In this document: in pieces, positions 1-4,699 of the stretch
How the letters are laid out: each line of letters begins with the position of its first letter
How positions within the stretch are numbered: the stretch's first letter is position 1
Assembly (NCBI GenBank): GCA_019424645.1
Contig: JAHYZB010000047.1
Span: 28,625-34,246, forward strand
Length of the DNA stretch: 5,622 nucleotides
Direction of reading: 5' to 3'
DNA from: Oxalobacter formigenes
GTDB taxonomy: Bacteria > Pseudomonadota > Gammaproteobacteria > Burkholderiales > Burkholderiaceae_D
Notes under the pieces: generated by a model
What the model was told of the DNA's origin: nothing
The model's input: only the letters and a program-made list of their open reading frames with translations
Database searches by the model: none
Program-made: the position numbers and the translations under genes

Positions 1-107
1 CCGGACAGATAATCTCTCAGTTCTCCTAAAGCGTTTTTCATTTCTCTTGTGCTGGTTTTTGGGGTCTTGCTACCGTCAAGCAAGTCTTTTTCAGGTAATT
101 TCGTCAT
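1..107 (-). CDS. Phage tail fibre-like protein, N-terminal part only
   Basis: A minus-strand reading frame begins with ATG at 107 and runs off the left edge, giving 35 complete codons. A good ribosome binding site (GGAG, six bases before the ATG) supports the start. The visible protein begins MTKLPEKDLLDGSKTPKTST and continues with a charged helix ending RELRDYLSG-like (the window reads GELRDYLSG). I recognise the pattern of an LP-x-KDLLDG-x-KTP opening followed by EMK-x-ALG as typical of the N-termini of prophage tail-fibre or tail-appendage proteins in Proteobacteria; this is recall of the family, not a search. It lies directly downstream of the repeat-rich tail protein on the same strand, with a terminator-like hairpin just ahead of its ribosome binding site, so its expression may depend on read-through. 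The C-terminal receptor-binding part is outside the window. Confidence 0.65.
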   Translation of the reverse strand, partial: MTKLPEKDLLDGSKTPKTSTREMKNALGELRDYLS

Positions 108-119
108 TGTTTACTCCAT

Positions 120-141
120 AAAAAAACCTCCCGTGGGGAGG
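120..141 (-). terminator. Terminator-like hairpin between two tail genes
   Basis: On the minus strand CCTCCC and GGGAGG (136-141 and 127-132) form a perfect six-base stem with a three-base loop, followed by seven T residues (126-120). It lies 50 bases after the stop codon of the 545-residue tail protein and only 12 bases before the ATG at 107. The next gene's GGAG ribosome binding site directly follows the T run, so the hairpin can act both as a terminator and as part of that gene's leader. Confidence 0.75.
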
Positions 142-191
142 CTGTTTGTCGAAAATAAATTGTCTTGTTTTTGATGGTTCGAATACGTCTT

Positions 192-1829
192 TTATTTCCA
201 GGTTGCCGGAATCTGGCTGTAATTGGACAGGGAATTGTCCGAGTTGCCGTTCCCGCCGAAACACCCTGACGTGGCCGGTGCCGTTGAAAAGCTGCAATTC
301 CACAGTTCAGGTGCACACCCCACTTCGACTCCGGATGTATAAGAGCCTCTTGTAAAGCAATTGCTGAAATTGATTTTCCCGGCTGACACAAAACGGCTAT
401 CTGAACCGACGGTATCGTCAGTGAATAAATCGCTTGTCAGTACCAGACTGGTACATGCATTGAAACAGCTGGAAAAATCGGTAGCCAGACTGTTTCTGGC
501 AAACATTCCTGAAGGGACCGTTTTCAGTTTGTTGCAGTAATAAAAACAGTTTGAAAAGTTTGTGGCGGCAAGATTGGAACTGAAAATCCCGGCCGGTAAT
601 TCCATCAGGGCCATACACATGGAAAATGTCCGGTCGAAAAGCCGGGCAGCGCTGCAATTTCTGAAAACGGAAGCAGAAACATCGGCCAGTGCCTTGCAAC
701 TGGCGAAACAACTGGAAAATTTGGTGGCGGCTGTGCAATCGGCAAAAACTTCATCAGCAATAGCTGGCAGGTTCGTACAGTTTGCAAAGCATTGGGAAAA
801 GTCGATGACGCTTTCATGGCCTTTGAACAAGGCTGACGGGATGACCAGGAGCGCCGAACAGCCATTGAAGCACATGGCAAACGAGGTGACATTGCGGCAA
901 TTGTCAAAAAGAGCTGCCGGAATCGATTCTATTGACAGGCAATTGGAAAAAGTCTGGATGAATGTCGTTACTTTTGTCGTGGTGTCAAAGAGGCCTTCCG
1001 GTATGGCTGCCAGACTGGAGCAGCCTGAAAAACACTGGGAGAATGTCGTCACCTTACTGCAATGATCGAACAAACCGTCCGGAACCGCTTCCAGTGAATT
1101 GCAGTTCATGAAGCTTTGCGAGAGATTGGTGACGCTGGTGTTGGTATCGAAAAGTCCTGCGGGAACGGTTTTCAGGTTTGAACAGGAGCTGAAACAGCTG
1201 TAGTACGTCGATACACTGGCAAAATCATCGAAAAGTCCGGCTGGCAACGCTGTCAGGCCACTGCAATTGCCGAACGACTGGAACATGTTTGTATTTTTCG
1301 TGCATCCGGCGAACGTGCTCGAAGGCAGGTTCGTCAGGTTGATGCAATTGAAAAAGCATTTGTTCAATGATGTGATATTCGGGTTCCTGCTGAAGAGACT
1401 GGCACAAACCTTTTCCAGATTGCTGCAACTGGCAAAGAAACTGGTGAAATCATTCACTGTGTTTCCATTTCTTGCCGTCATTGTATAGAGCGGGCTGTTC
1501 ACGCTGGCCAGAAGCGTATCTGAACTGAAATTGAATTGCGGTATTTTTCCATCCGAACTGGTCATTTTTATTTGCCATACCTTCCCTTCTGCATAGGTAT
1601 GGGTCAATTTTTCGGCGGTAACGTTTTTGTCGTCTGCAGAAATGAGTTGTGTCGATGTTCCGTCGCCCCAGTCGATCAGGACATTTTCGATGTCGGAATA
1701 CTGGCCGGTTACCGGATTTTTGAATGTATAGGACAGTGTCGGACTTTTGCTGGAATCGATGCTGATTCGAAACGACGGGTCGACAATGACCTGTGCTTTC
1801 GTTTTTTGCATCAATAATGCTTTAAACAT
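192..1829 (-). CDS. Prophage tail/adhesin-like protein with 13 BspA-type leucine-rich repeats
   Basis: This encodes a 545-residue protein starting with ATG at 1829, six bases after an AAAGG ribosome binding site, and ending with TAA at 192-194. Residues about 17-105 resemble a PKD-like beta-sandwich: a WGDGTS motif at 54-59 and an HTYA motif at 77-80, the usual paired signature. Residues 122-472 are thirteen consecutive units of exactly 27 residues of the BspA/DUF285 leucine-rich type, with pattern F-x2-CF-x2-C-x2-L-x2-(I/V)P-x2-LF. Residues 473-545 are a cysteine- and glycine-containing tail ending IPATWK. There is no signal peptide or membrane segment, which fits a virion part rather than a secreted surface protein, although related repeats also occur in bacterial adhesins. 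The tail-fibre-like gene downstream supports a prophage tail role, probably receptor or host-surface contact; that role is inferred. Confidence 0.75.
   Translation of the reverse strand: MFKALLMQKTKAQVIVDPSFRISIDSSKSPTLSYTFKNPVTGQYSDIENVLIDWGDGTSTQLISADDKNVTAEKLTHTYAEGKVWQIKMTSSDGKIPQFNFSSDTLLASVNSPLYTMTARNGNTVNDFTSFFASCSNLEKVCASLFSRNPNITSLNKCFFNCINLTNLPSSTFAGCTKNTNMFQSFGNCSGLTALPAGLFDDFASVSTYYSCFSSCSNLKTVPAGLFDTNTSVTNLSQSFMNCNSLEAVPDGLFDHCSKVTTFSQCFSGCSSLAAIPEGLFDTTTKVTTFIQTFSNCLSIESIPAALFDNCRNVTSFAMCFNGCSALLVIPSALFKGHESVIDFSQCFANCTNLPAIADEVFADCTAATKFSSCFASCKALADVSASVFRNCSAARLFDRTFSMCMALMELPAGIFSSNLAATNFSNCFYYCNKLKTVPSGMFARNSLATDFSSCFNACTSLVLTSDLFTDDTVGSDSRFVSAGKINFSNCFTRGSYTSGVEVGCAPELWNCSFSTAPATSGCFGGNGNSDNSLSNYSQIPATWK
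414..1466 (-). repeat. Thirteen tandem 81-base (27-residue) repeats
   Basis: The repeat block spans residues 122-472 of the tail protein with no insertion or deletion between units: 13 x 81 = 1053 bases. Aligning the units by eye, Phe at position 11 and Cys at position 14 are present in all thirteen, Leu (once Ile) at 17 in all, Phe at 25 in twelve, Cys at 10 in eight, and Cys at 1 in five. The DNA copies have diverged well beyond simple slippage products, so this is an old, protein-level repeat held by selection. The regular period creates long open frames on the opposite strand (for example 562-1065) that should not be called as genes. Confidence 0.9.
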
Positions 1830-1861
1830 GCTTGGCCTTTCTTTGAAGAGGTATTTCCCAT

Positions 1862-1893
1862 AAAAAAAGACCTCTCTGATCAGGGAGAAGTCT
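1862..1893 (-). terminator. Terminator-like hairpin upstream of the repeat-protein gene
   Basis: On the minus strand an eight-base stem (1885-1892 with 1869-1876, one G-T wobble) encloses an eight-base loop containing the palindrome TGATCA. It is followed by seven T residues (1868-1862). It lies 32 bases before the ATG at 1829, so it is in the leader of the repeat-protein gene. It follows a second terminator (1903-1925) with only nine bases between them. Confidence 0.7.
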
Positions 1894-1902
1894 TGGAGGA
1901 AT

Positions 1903-1925
1903 AAAAAAAGGGCGCAAAAGCGCCC
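1903..1925 (-). terminator. Strong rho-independent terminator, minus strand
   Basis: GGGCGC and GCGCCC form a perfect six-base GC stem around a TTTT loop, followed on the minus strand by seven T residues (1909-1903). The nearest certain gene end upstream is acfC at 2063, 137 bases away, which has its own hairpin candidate at 2012-2040. A tiny open frame ends at 1948, 22 bases before this stem, so the terminator may belong to a gene that has been lost. Confidence 0.8.
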
Positions 1926-1947
1926 ACATCGTTATTTTAATGAAAAA

Positions 1948-2010
1948 TTATTCTTCGGTCAGCTTGTGCACGAAAAATAAATGAAAATATCCTGCGTCAT
2001 GGTATTGCAT
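1948..2010 (-). pseudogene. Possible remnant C-terminus of a lost gene
   Basis: A minus-strand frame stays open for about 33 codons and ends with TAA at 1948-1950. Only the last 20 codons follow an ATG (2010), and no ribosome binding site precedes it. The end reads FVHKLTEE and is followed after 22 bases by a textbook terminator, as a true gene end would be. I do not recognise the peptide. It may be the tail of a phage gene whose front was removed when the prophage edge formed, or simple chance in a short frame. Confidence 0.2.
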
Positions 2011-2011
2011 G

Positions 2012-2040
2012 AAAAAGGTTGCGTTGTGGACAGCCTTTTT
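2012..2040. terminator. Hairpin with A/T-rich flanks after acfC, possible terminator
   Basis: AAAAAGGTTG at 2012-2021 can pair with CAGCCTTTTT at 2031-2040, leaving a loop of nine bases. It starts 22 bases after the acfC stop codon. In minus-strand RNA the pairing has one C-A mismatch near the base, while in plus-strand RNA the same place is a wobble pair. The hairpin is therefore imperfect as the acfC terminator, and its direction is uncertain. Confidence 0.45.
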
Positions 2041-2062
2041 GTTGACATTTTATACGGACAAG

Positions 2063-2824
2063 CTAGTCGGTTATCCATCCCCATTTTTTGTAGATGGCTT
2101 TTCCCTCGGCGGATTTCAGGAAAGAGGTAAAGTCGATGGCGGTTTGCCTTGTTTTTCCCATTTTGGTAAGAGCCACTGCCGTGTCACGATAGATCACGTA
2201 TTTTGATTCGATTGGAACGGCGTCGGCCAGCTTTGGATTGGATACCTGCCAGATGTTCCAGATCAGCCAGATATCGGTATCGGGATTTTTGATCCAGTAG
2301 TCTTTGGCCTCGGCCGAATTTTTGGCATAAAAAACAATGTTGTTTCTTAAAGCCCGGACGGTCTGGATATTGCCCAGTCGCCCGGCCGCATCTTCCCAAA
2401 CACCATTCTGGCCTGCACCGTTAACGACCAGCACTTTGATGCCGGGTTTCAGCATATCGGTAAATTGCCGGATTTTCTTTGGATTGCCGGGCTTGACCAG
2501 CATTGCCAGCGGGCGAAGATAAAGCGGATAGACGTCCCGGTTGTCGATTGCGCCGTTCATGGCATAAACGAAATCGGTCATCATGGTTTCAGAACCGCTG
2601 TAAACGATATCGGCATTTTCGCGTGCGCTGGCGATCCATTTGCCGGTCGGCCCGCCCGTGACTTCTACCTTGATGCCGGTCTTTTTCTCAAAGGCCGTAG
2701 CCGCTTCCTTTACGGCTGGCAACGGTCCTCCGGGGCCATAAACACGAATGATTTCGGCAGCACTTACCGAATTGAAGAGGATGGAGCACAGGACGACACA
2801 GGCAGCAATGGACAGTTTTTTCAT
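2063..2824 (-). CDS. acfC: AcfC-family periplasmic substrate-binding protein
   Basis: This encodes a 253-residue protein recognisable as the AcfC (accessory colonization factor C) family, a branch of the type 2 periplasmic binding proteins related to ModA. Residues 1-23 are a Sec signal peptide (MKK, hydrophobic core, SAA before E24), so the mature protein should be periplasmic. Family hallmarks visible are YGPGGP (29-34), TGIKVEVT-like strand (49-56), DIVYSG (72-77), LKPGIKVLVVNGAGQ (125-139), WLIWNIWQV (186-194), YRDTAVALT (212-220) and the C-terminal KKWGWITD. Length matches the family. I chose ATG at 2824 because AAGG lies six bases upstream and the signal peptide begins there; an open-frame extension to 2860 lacks a ribosome binding site. 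In Vibrio cholerae acfC belongs to the colonization gene cluster of the pathogenicity island; the ligand here is unknown and no permease or ATPase gene is adjacent. The small protein gene 92 bases upstream may share its transcript. Confidence 0.88.
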   Translation of the reverse strand: MKKLSIAACVVLCSILFNSVSAAEIIRVYGPGGPLPAVKEAATAFEKKTGIKVEVTGGPTGKWIASARENADIVYSGSETMMTDFVYAMNGAIDNRDVYPLYLRPLAMLVKPGNPKKIRQFTDMLKPGIKVLVVNGAGQNGVWEDAAGRLGNIQTVRALRNNIVFYAKNSAEAKDYWIKNPDTDIWLIWNIWQVSNPKLADAVPIESKYVIYRDTAVALTKMGKTRQTAIDFTSFLKSAEGKAIYKKWGWITD

Positions 2825-2916
2825 GGAACGCCTTTTTTCGATCAAAAAAGAAAATGACAATACCCGTGGTGTACTGCTTTATTCTGCCCAAATTGACGTT
2901 TACAGCCCCTCAGTGC

Positions 2917-3246
2917 TTATGCTGCCGATTTTTCAGTGTCGGGGTTGCCTCTTGGATAACCCGATTTTTCAAGATAGGCATCCATGAATTCATCGGTCTC
3001 ATAGACTTTGGTCCATGCCTTGACCGAATTGGTTTCCTGTTCTCCCATCTTGTACTGGTCAAGAATTTTTCGTTCTTTGACTTCAAGATGGACACTGAAC
3101 GGATAGCCCTGCTTTTCAAGGTAGGACCCCATGATTTCATCTGTTTCGTACACATGTGCCCAGGCCTTGACGGATTTTGCTTCCAACTCGCCCATCTTGT
3201 ATTGATCAAGGATTGCTTGCTCTTTTGAAGATTCGTTCGTTTCCAT
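2917..3246 (-). CDS. Small protein with two copies of a 38-residue motif, function unknown
   Basis: This encodes a 109-residue, hydrophilic, probably cytoplasmic protein; I do not recognise the family. Residues 12-49 and 61-98 are two copies of one motif, ILDQYKMGE-x-E-x2-SVKAW-x2-VYETDE-x-M-x2-YLEK-x-GYP, identical at 29 of 38 positions by hand count. They are separated by an 11-residue linker, giving a period of 49 residues. The motif is probably helical, with conserved aromatic residues (Tyr, Trp, Tyr, Tyr) and acidic patches. There is no signal peptide or membrane segment. The start at 3246 is favoured because AGGAG (3252-3256) lies five bases before it; an adjacent in-frame ATG at 3249 would be only two bases from that site, and a GTG at 3330 has no clear site. 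The gene is on the same strand as acfC, 92 bases upstream of it, with no clear terminator between, so co-transcription is possible. Confidence 0.75.
   Translation of the reverse strand: METNESSKEQAILDQYKMGELEAKSVKAWAHVYETDEIMGSYLEKQGYPFSVHLEVKERKILDQYKMGEQETNSVKAWTKVYETDEFMDAYLEKSGYPRGNPDTEKSAA
2953..3213 (-). repeat. Diverged internal duplication within the small two-motif gene
   Basis: Positions 3100-3213 and 2953-3066 encode the two 38-residue motif copies. They share 29 of 38 residues but differ at many silent positions (for example ATCCTTGATCAA against ATTCTTGACCAG), which shows an old duplication kept by protein-level selection rather than a recent copying event. Confidence 0.85.
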
Positions 3247-3324
3247 CATGACTCCTGGTTTCTCTGCATTGTTAACCGGTATCGGCTGATTTTGGTCTTT
3301 TTGTGCGCCACCTGTTAACTGGAA

Positions 3325-3352
3325 ATACACACAGCGATTTCTCTGTGTATAT
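3325..3352. promoter_or_regulatory. Inverted repeat, possible operator or leader hairpin
   Basis: ATACACACAG (3325-3334) and CTGTGTATAT (3343-3352) are reverse complements apart from one position, which can form a wobble pair, around the eight-base spacer CGATTTCT. It lies 79 bases upstream of the ATG of the two-motif protein and overlaps TATATA-like sequence, so it could be an operator or a leader hairpin for that gene. No regulator family is recognisable from the sequence. Confidence 0.35.
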
Positions 3353-3384
3353 AGTACCGTAAGTCTGGCATTTCGTGGCTAAAT

Positions 3385-3405
3385 AGATCACATTTTCGGT
3401 GATCT
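3385..3405. promoter_or_regulatory. Perfect 7-base inverted repeat
   Basis: AGATCAC (3385-3391) and GTGATCT (3399-3405) are exact reverse complements separated by seven bases. The half-sites face the opposite way from the CRP arrangement (GTGA then TCAC), so it is not a CRP site. It may be a dimer binding site or a short RNA hairpin. Confidence 0.35.
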
Positions 3406-3433
3406 GTCGCAAAGTGAATGGGTTTTATGAAAT

Positions 3434-3460
3434 TTGGGACATATGCCATCCCGATTTTTT
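3434..3460 (+). terminator. Weak terminator-like hairpin
   Basis: TTGGGA (3434-3439) can pair with TCCCGA (3449-3454, one wobble pair) around a nine-base loop, followed by six T residues (3455-3460). No plus-strand gene ends upstream, so if it is real it would end a short non-coding transcript. The stem is short, and the call is weak. Confidence 0.2.
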
Positions 3461-3551
3461 ACCTGAATCAGTGGAAAATCATGTTCCAGAGTCAATTGCA
3501 CATGAATTTTTCGTTTTTTCTCCTGTCAGAACTCATGTTTGCCTCTCATGA

Positions 3552-3695
3552 ATGAATTATTTTTTTCGACTGATGGAAAAAATTTATGAATACGGCAGCA
3601 GATTCGTTAAAATAGACCCTCTTTTGGCGGACTGGACAAACGAGGATGTTTTCCGCCTGCTATCGAATGGTAATTTGATTGATGAAAAAGGATAA
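3552..3695 (+). CDS. Possible small leader ORF of 40-47 residues
   Basis: A plus-strand frame open from ATG at 3552 (47 residues) or ATG at 3573 (40 residues) ends with TAA at 3693-3695, inside the spacer between the ribosome binding site and start codon of the 83-residue gene. The peptide is hydrophilic, with the central sequence FVKIDPLLADWTNEDVFRLL and an ending NGNLIDEKG, and would fit a short amphipathic helix. Ending at the next gene's ribosome binding site is typical of translational coupling. Against it, neither start has a Shine-Dalgarno match, and a promoter-like pair (3584-3613) lies inside the frame. I do not recognise the peptide; it may be a real small protein, a leader peptide or chance. 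Confidence 0.3.
   Translation: MNYFFRLMEKIYEYGSRFVKIDPLLADWTNEDVFRLLSNGNLIDEKG
3584..3613 (+). promoter_or_regulatory. Candidate promoter for the 83-residue gene
   Basis: TTATGA (3584-3589) and TAAAAT (3608-3613) are separated by 18 bases. The -10 match is good and the -35 poor. Transcription would start about 80 bases before the ATG at 3699. If the small upstream frame is a real gene, this promoter lies within it. Confidence 0.3.
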
Positions 3696-3698
3696 AGA

Positions 3699-3950
3699 AT
3701 GAGCGAATCCAATGACAAGGCACCAGTACCCAGACAGTTCTTCGACGATCTGGGGTTTGAGTTGCCCGAGGAAGCTTTCAGCTTTTACGTCGAAGGCTCA
3801 CAAATCGTTTTCAACGTACAGGAAGTCGAAGAAATAGGCTGCAGCTTTCTGGTCCGTGAAACACAGGAAAAATTTCCCCTTTCTGAAGAACAGCTCAAAA
3901 CACTTAAAGATGCCGGGTACGACACTCCGGATGGTTTTCTCATCCTCTGA
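3699..3950 (+). CDS. Small acidic protein of unknown function (83 residues)
   Basis: ATG at 3699 follows AAGGAT with a spacing of five bases, a good ribosome binding site, and the frame ends with TGA at 3948-3950. The protein is strongly acidic (18 Asp/Glu against 6 Lys/Arg by hand count), has one cysteine (residue 48), and has no signal peptide or membrane segment. Alternating hydrophobic residues at about 28-40 and 47-54 suggest beta strands, followed by a short helix at 62-71 (LSEEQLKTLK) and an aromatic C-terminus (GYDTPDGFLIL). I do not recognise a family. The codon use and the strong start signal argue for a real gene. A second acidic unknown of similar size lies 147 bases downstream on the same strand. 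Confidence 0.7.
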   Translation: MSESNDKAPVPRQFFDDLGFELPEEAFSFYVEGSQIVFNVQEVEEIGCSFLVRETQEKFPLSEEQLKTLKDAGYDTPDGFLIL

Positions 3951-3954
3951 CGGG

Positions 3955-3980
3955 CGACAGGCTGAACTGCCCATCTGTCG
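3955..3980. repeat. Inverted repeat after the 83-residue gene
   Basis: CGACAG (3955-3960) and CTGTCG (3975-3980) are exact reverse complements with a 14-base loop, starting four bases after the stop codon. No T run follows, so it is not a standard terminator. It could stabilise the 3' end of the transcript or be chance. Confidence 0.3.
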
Positions 3981-4045
3981 TGGGACGATCTGAATGCCAT
4001 GACCGGCCTTCTCTGAAATACCTGCGTTTCGATATCATCTGGTAA

Positions 4046-4076
4046 TTGACATGATGTCATTAACGGGATCGATAAT
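4046..4076 (+). promoter_or_regulatory. Promoter-like pair with overlapping palindrome
   Basis: TTGACA (4046-4051), a perfect -35 match, is followed after 19 bases by GATAAT (4071-4076), five of six matches to the -10 consensus. The spacing is two bases longer than ideal. The 13-base palindrome TGACAT-G-ATGTCA (4047-4059) overlaps the -35 element and could be a repressor operator. Transcription would begin about 15 bases before the ATG at 4098, a short leader that agrees with the weak Shine-Dalgarno there. Confidence 0.5.
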
Positions 4077-4097
4077 TTACTTGACTGGAAAATACTT

Positions 4098-4382
4098 ATG
4101 AACATGACTGAAATGAATGAAGCTTTCCGTAAATTTGAAAACAAATACGGCATTCCACCTGTTTATCCAATGGCTGATGGCGATAGACTGGGTGCCTTTA
4201 TCATCACTTTCAAAAGCCATGATTCTTTCATGATCACTTCCGAGAGCCCTGAAGACGATATCCAGGATGCCGCGGGCATGCTCGATCCGGATAATGTGGA
4301 AGAAGCAGCCAAAGATATCAAGGCATTGCAGAAAATGTGTGCCCCTATTGACACGAACGCCGTGCCGCCCACCTTGCATTGA
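4098..4382 (+). CDS. Small acidic protein of unknown function (94 residues)
   Basis: ATG at 4098 is preceded by a weak ribosome binding site (GGAAA, about eight bases upstream), and the frame ends with TGA at 4380-4382. The next in-frame ATG (4104) has no better site. The protein is acidic (17 Asp/Glu against 8 Lys/Arg by hand count), lacks a signal peptide or membrane segment, and has one cysteine (residue 81). An N-terminal helix (3-17) is followed by a proline-rich turn (IPPVYP, 19-24), a beta-like stretch (31-47, GAFIITFKSHDSFMI), and an acidic helical half (51-80). I do not recognise a family. A promoter with a palindrome lies directly upstream and a strong terminator 13 bases after the stop, so this looks like a single-gene transcription unit, which raises confidence that it is real. 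Confidence 0.7.
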   Translation: MNMTEMNEAFRKFENKYGIPPVYPMADGDRLGAFIITFKSHDSFMITSESPEDDIQDAAGMLDPDNVEEAAKDIKALQKMCAPIDTNAVPPTLH

Positions 4383-4395
4383 ACGGTTCCAACTC

Positions 4396-4422
4396 AAAAA
4401 AGCCGGCCAGCCCGGCTTTTTT
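4396..4422 (+). terminator. Strong rho-independent terminator
   Basis: AAAAAAGCCGG (4396-4406) and CCGGCTTTTTT (4412-4422) form an eleven-base perfect stem with a five-base loop CCAGC, ending in six T residues. It starts 13 bases after the stop codon of the 94-residue gene. The A run on the other side means it could also stop minus-strand transcription. Confidence 0.9.
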
Positions 4423-4699
4423 CATGCGATTTTTTTGTCTCTCCAAATTGGTGAAGCATTCTTTTCTTCTTTTTTCCTTTTCTTGCCGTGTTGTTTTCAG
4501 ACACTCATTTTTTTAAAGATTTTTATTTAAGTAAACAATTCAAACGATTGAAAATTATCGGTTTTGACCATTTGAGAAAGACATACCTCATTAACCCGGA
4601 AGACTTTGATTTTGTTAAATAAATCCGGTTTCATGACTGAAAGATTGAAAAACGGCATTTTTGTTTTACCATTACCGTTTTCAACAGTCAGGGTCTCCA
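4423..4699. other. AT-rich spacer upstream of hpnC, no gene seen
   Basis: This 277-base spacer lies between the terminator of the 94-residue gene and hpnC, and must contain the hpnC promoter unless transcription reads through. It includes an unbroken 26-base pyrimidine run (4459-4484) and a small inverted repeat TTCAA-N4-TTGAA near 4540-4553. TTGACC near 4565 could be a -35 element, but no convincing -10 sits at the right distance. I see no reading frame with a ribosome binding site on either strand. Confidence 0.45.

Larger units (their letters stand above)
3247..3551. other. Intergenic region with inverted repeats, no gene seen
   Basis: This AT-rich stretch separates the minus-strand acfC side from the plus-strand small-gene side, so it should carry divergent control signals. 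I see two clear inverted repeats (3325-3352 and 3385-3405) and a weak plus-strand hairpin followed by six T residues (3434-3460). I found no reading frame with a ribosome binding site, no tRNA-like fold and no well-matched promoter pair. On the minus strand TATATA-like sequence at 3347-3355 could serve as a -10 element, but a matching -35 is absent. Confidence 0.5.

Noticed and set aside
562..1065. Long plus-strand open frame (167 codons) opposite the repeat protein
   Set aside because: It arises from the regular 81-base repeat read on the other strand; the protein has no recognisable features, and the minus-strand frame has the coherent repeat family and a good ribosome binding site.
2796..2824. 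Lipobox-like IAAC near residue 9 of AcfC
   Set aside because: The cysteine comes only five residues after the lysines, too early for a lipoprotein signal, and a normal SAA cleavage site follows at residues 21-23.
2825..2860. Twelve-residue N-terminal extension of AcfC
   Set aside because: No ribosome binding site precedes 2860, and the extension would bury the signal peptide; ATG at 2824 has AAGG six bases upstream.
3247..3330. Longer version of the two-motif protein from a GTG at 3330
   Set aside because: The GTG has no clear ribosome binding site, whereas AGGAG is well placed for ATG at 3246.
3386..3404. CRP or FNR binding site
   Set aside because: The half-sites GATCAC and GTGATC point the wrong way for CRP, and the spacer and half-sites do not fit FNR.
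4661..4699. Thirteen-residue extension of HpnC
   Set aside because: It would require a TTG start; ATG at 4700 has a correctly spaced AGGG and matches how the family begins.
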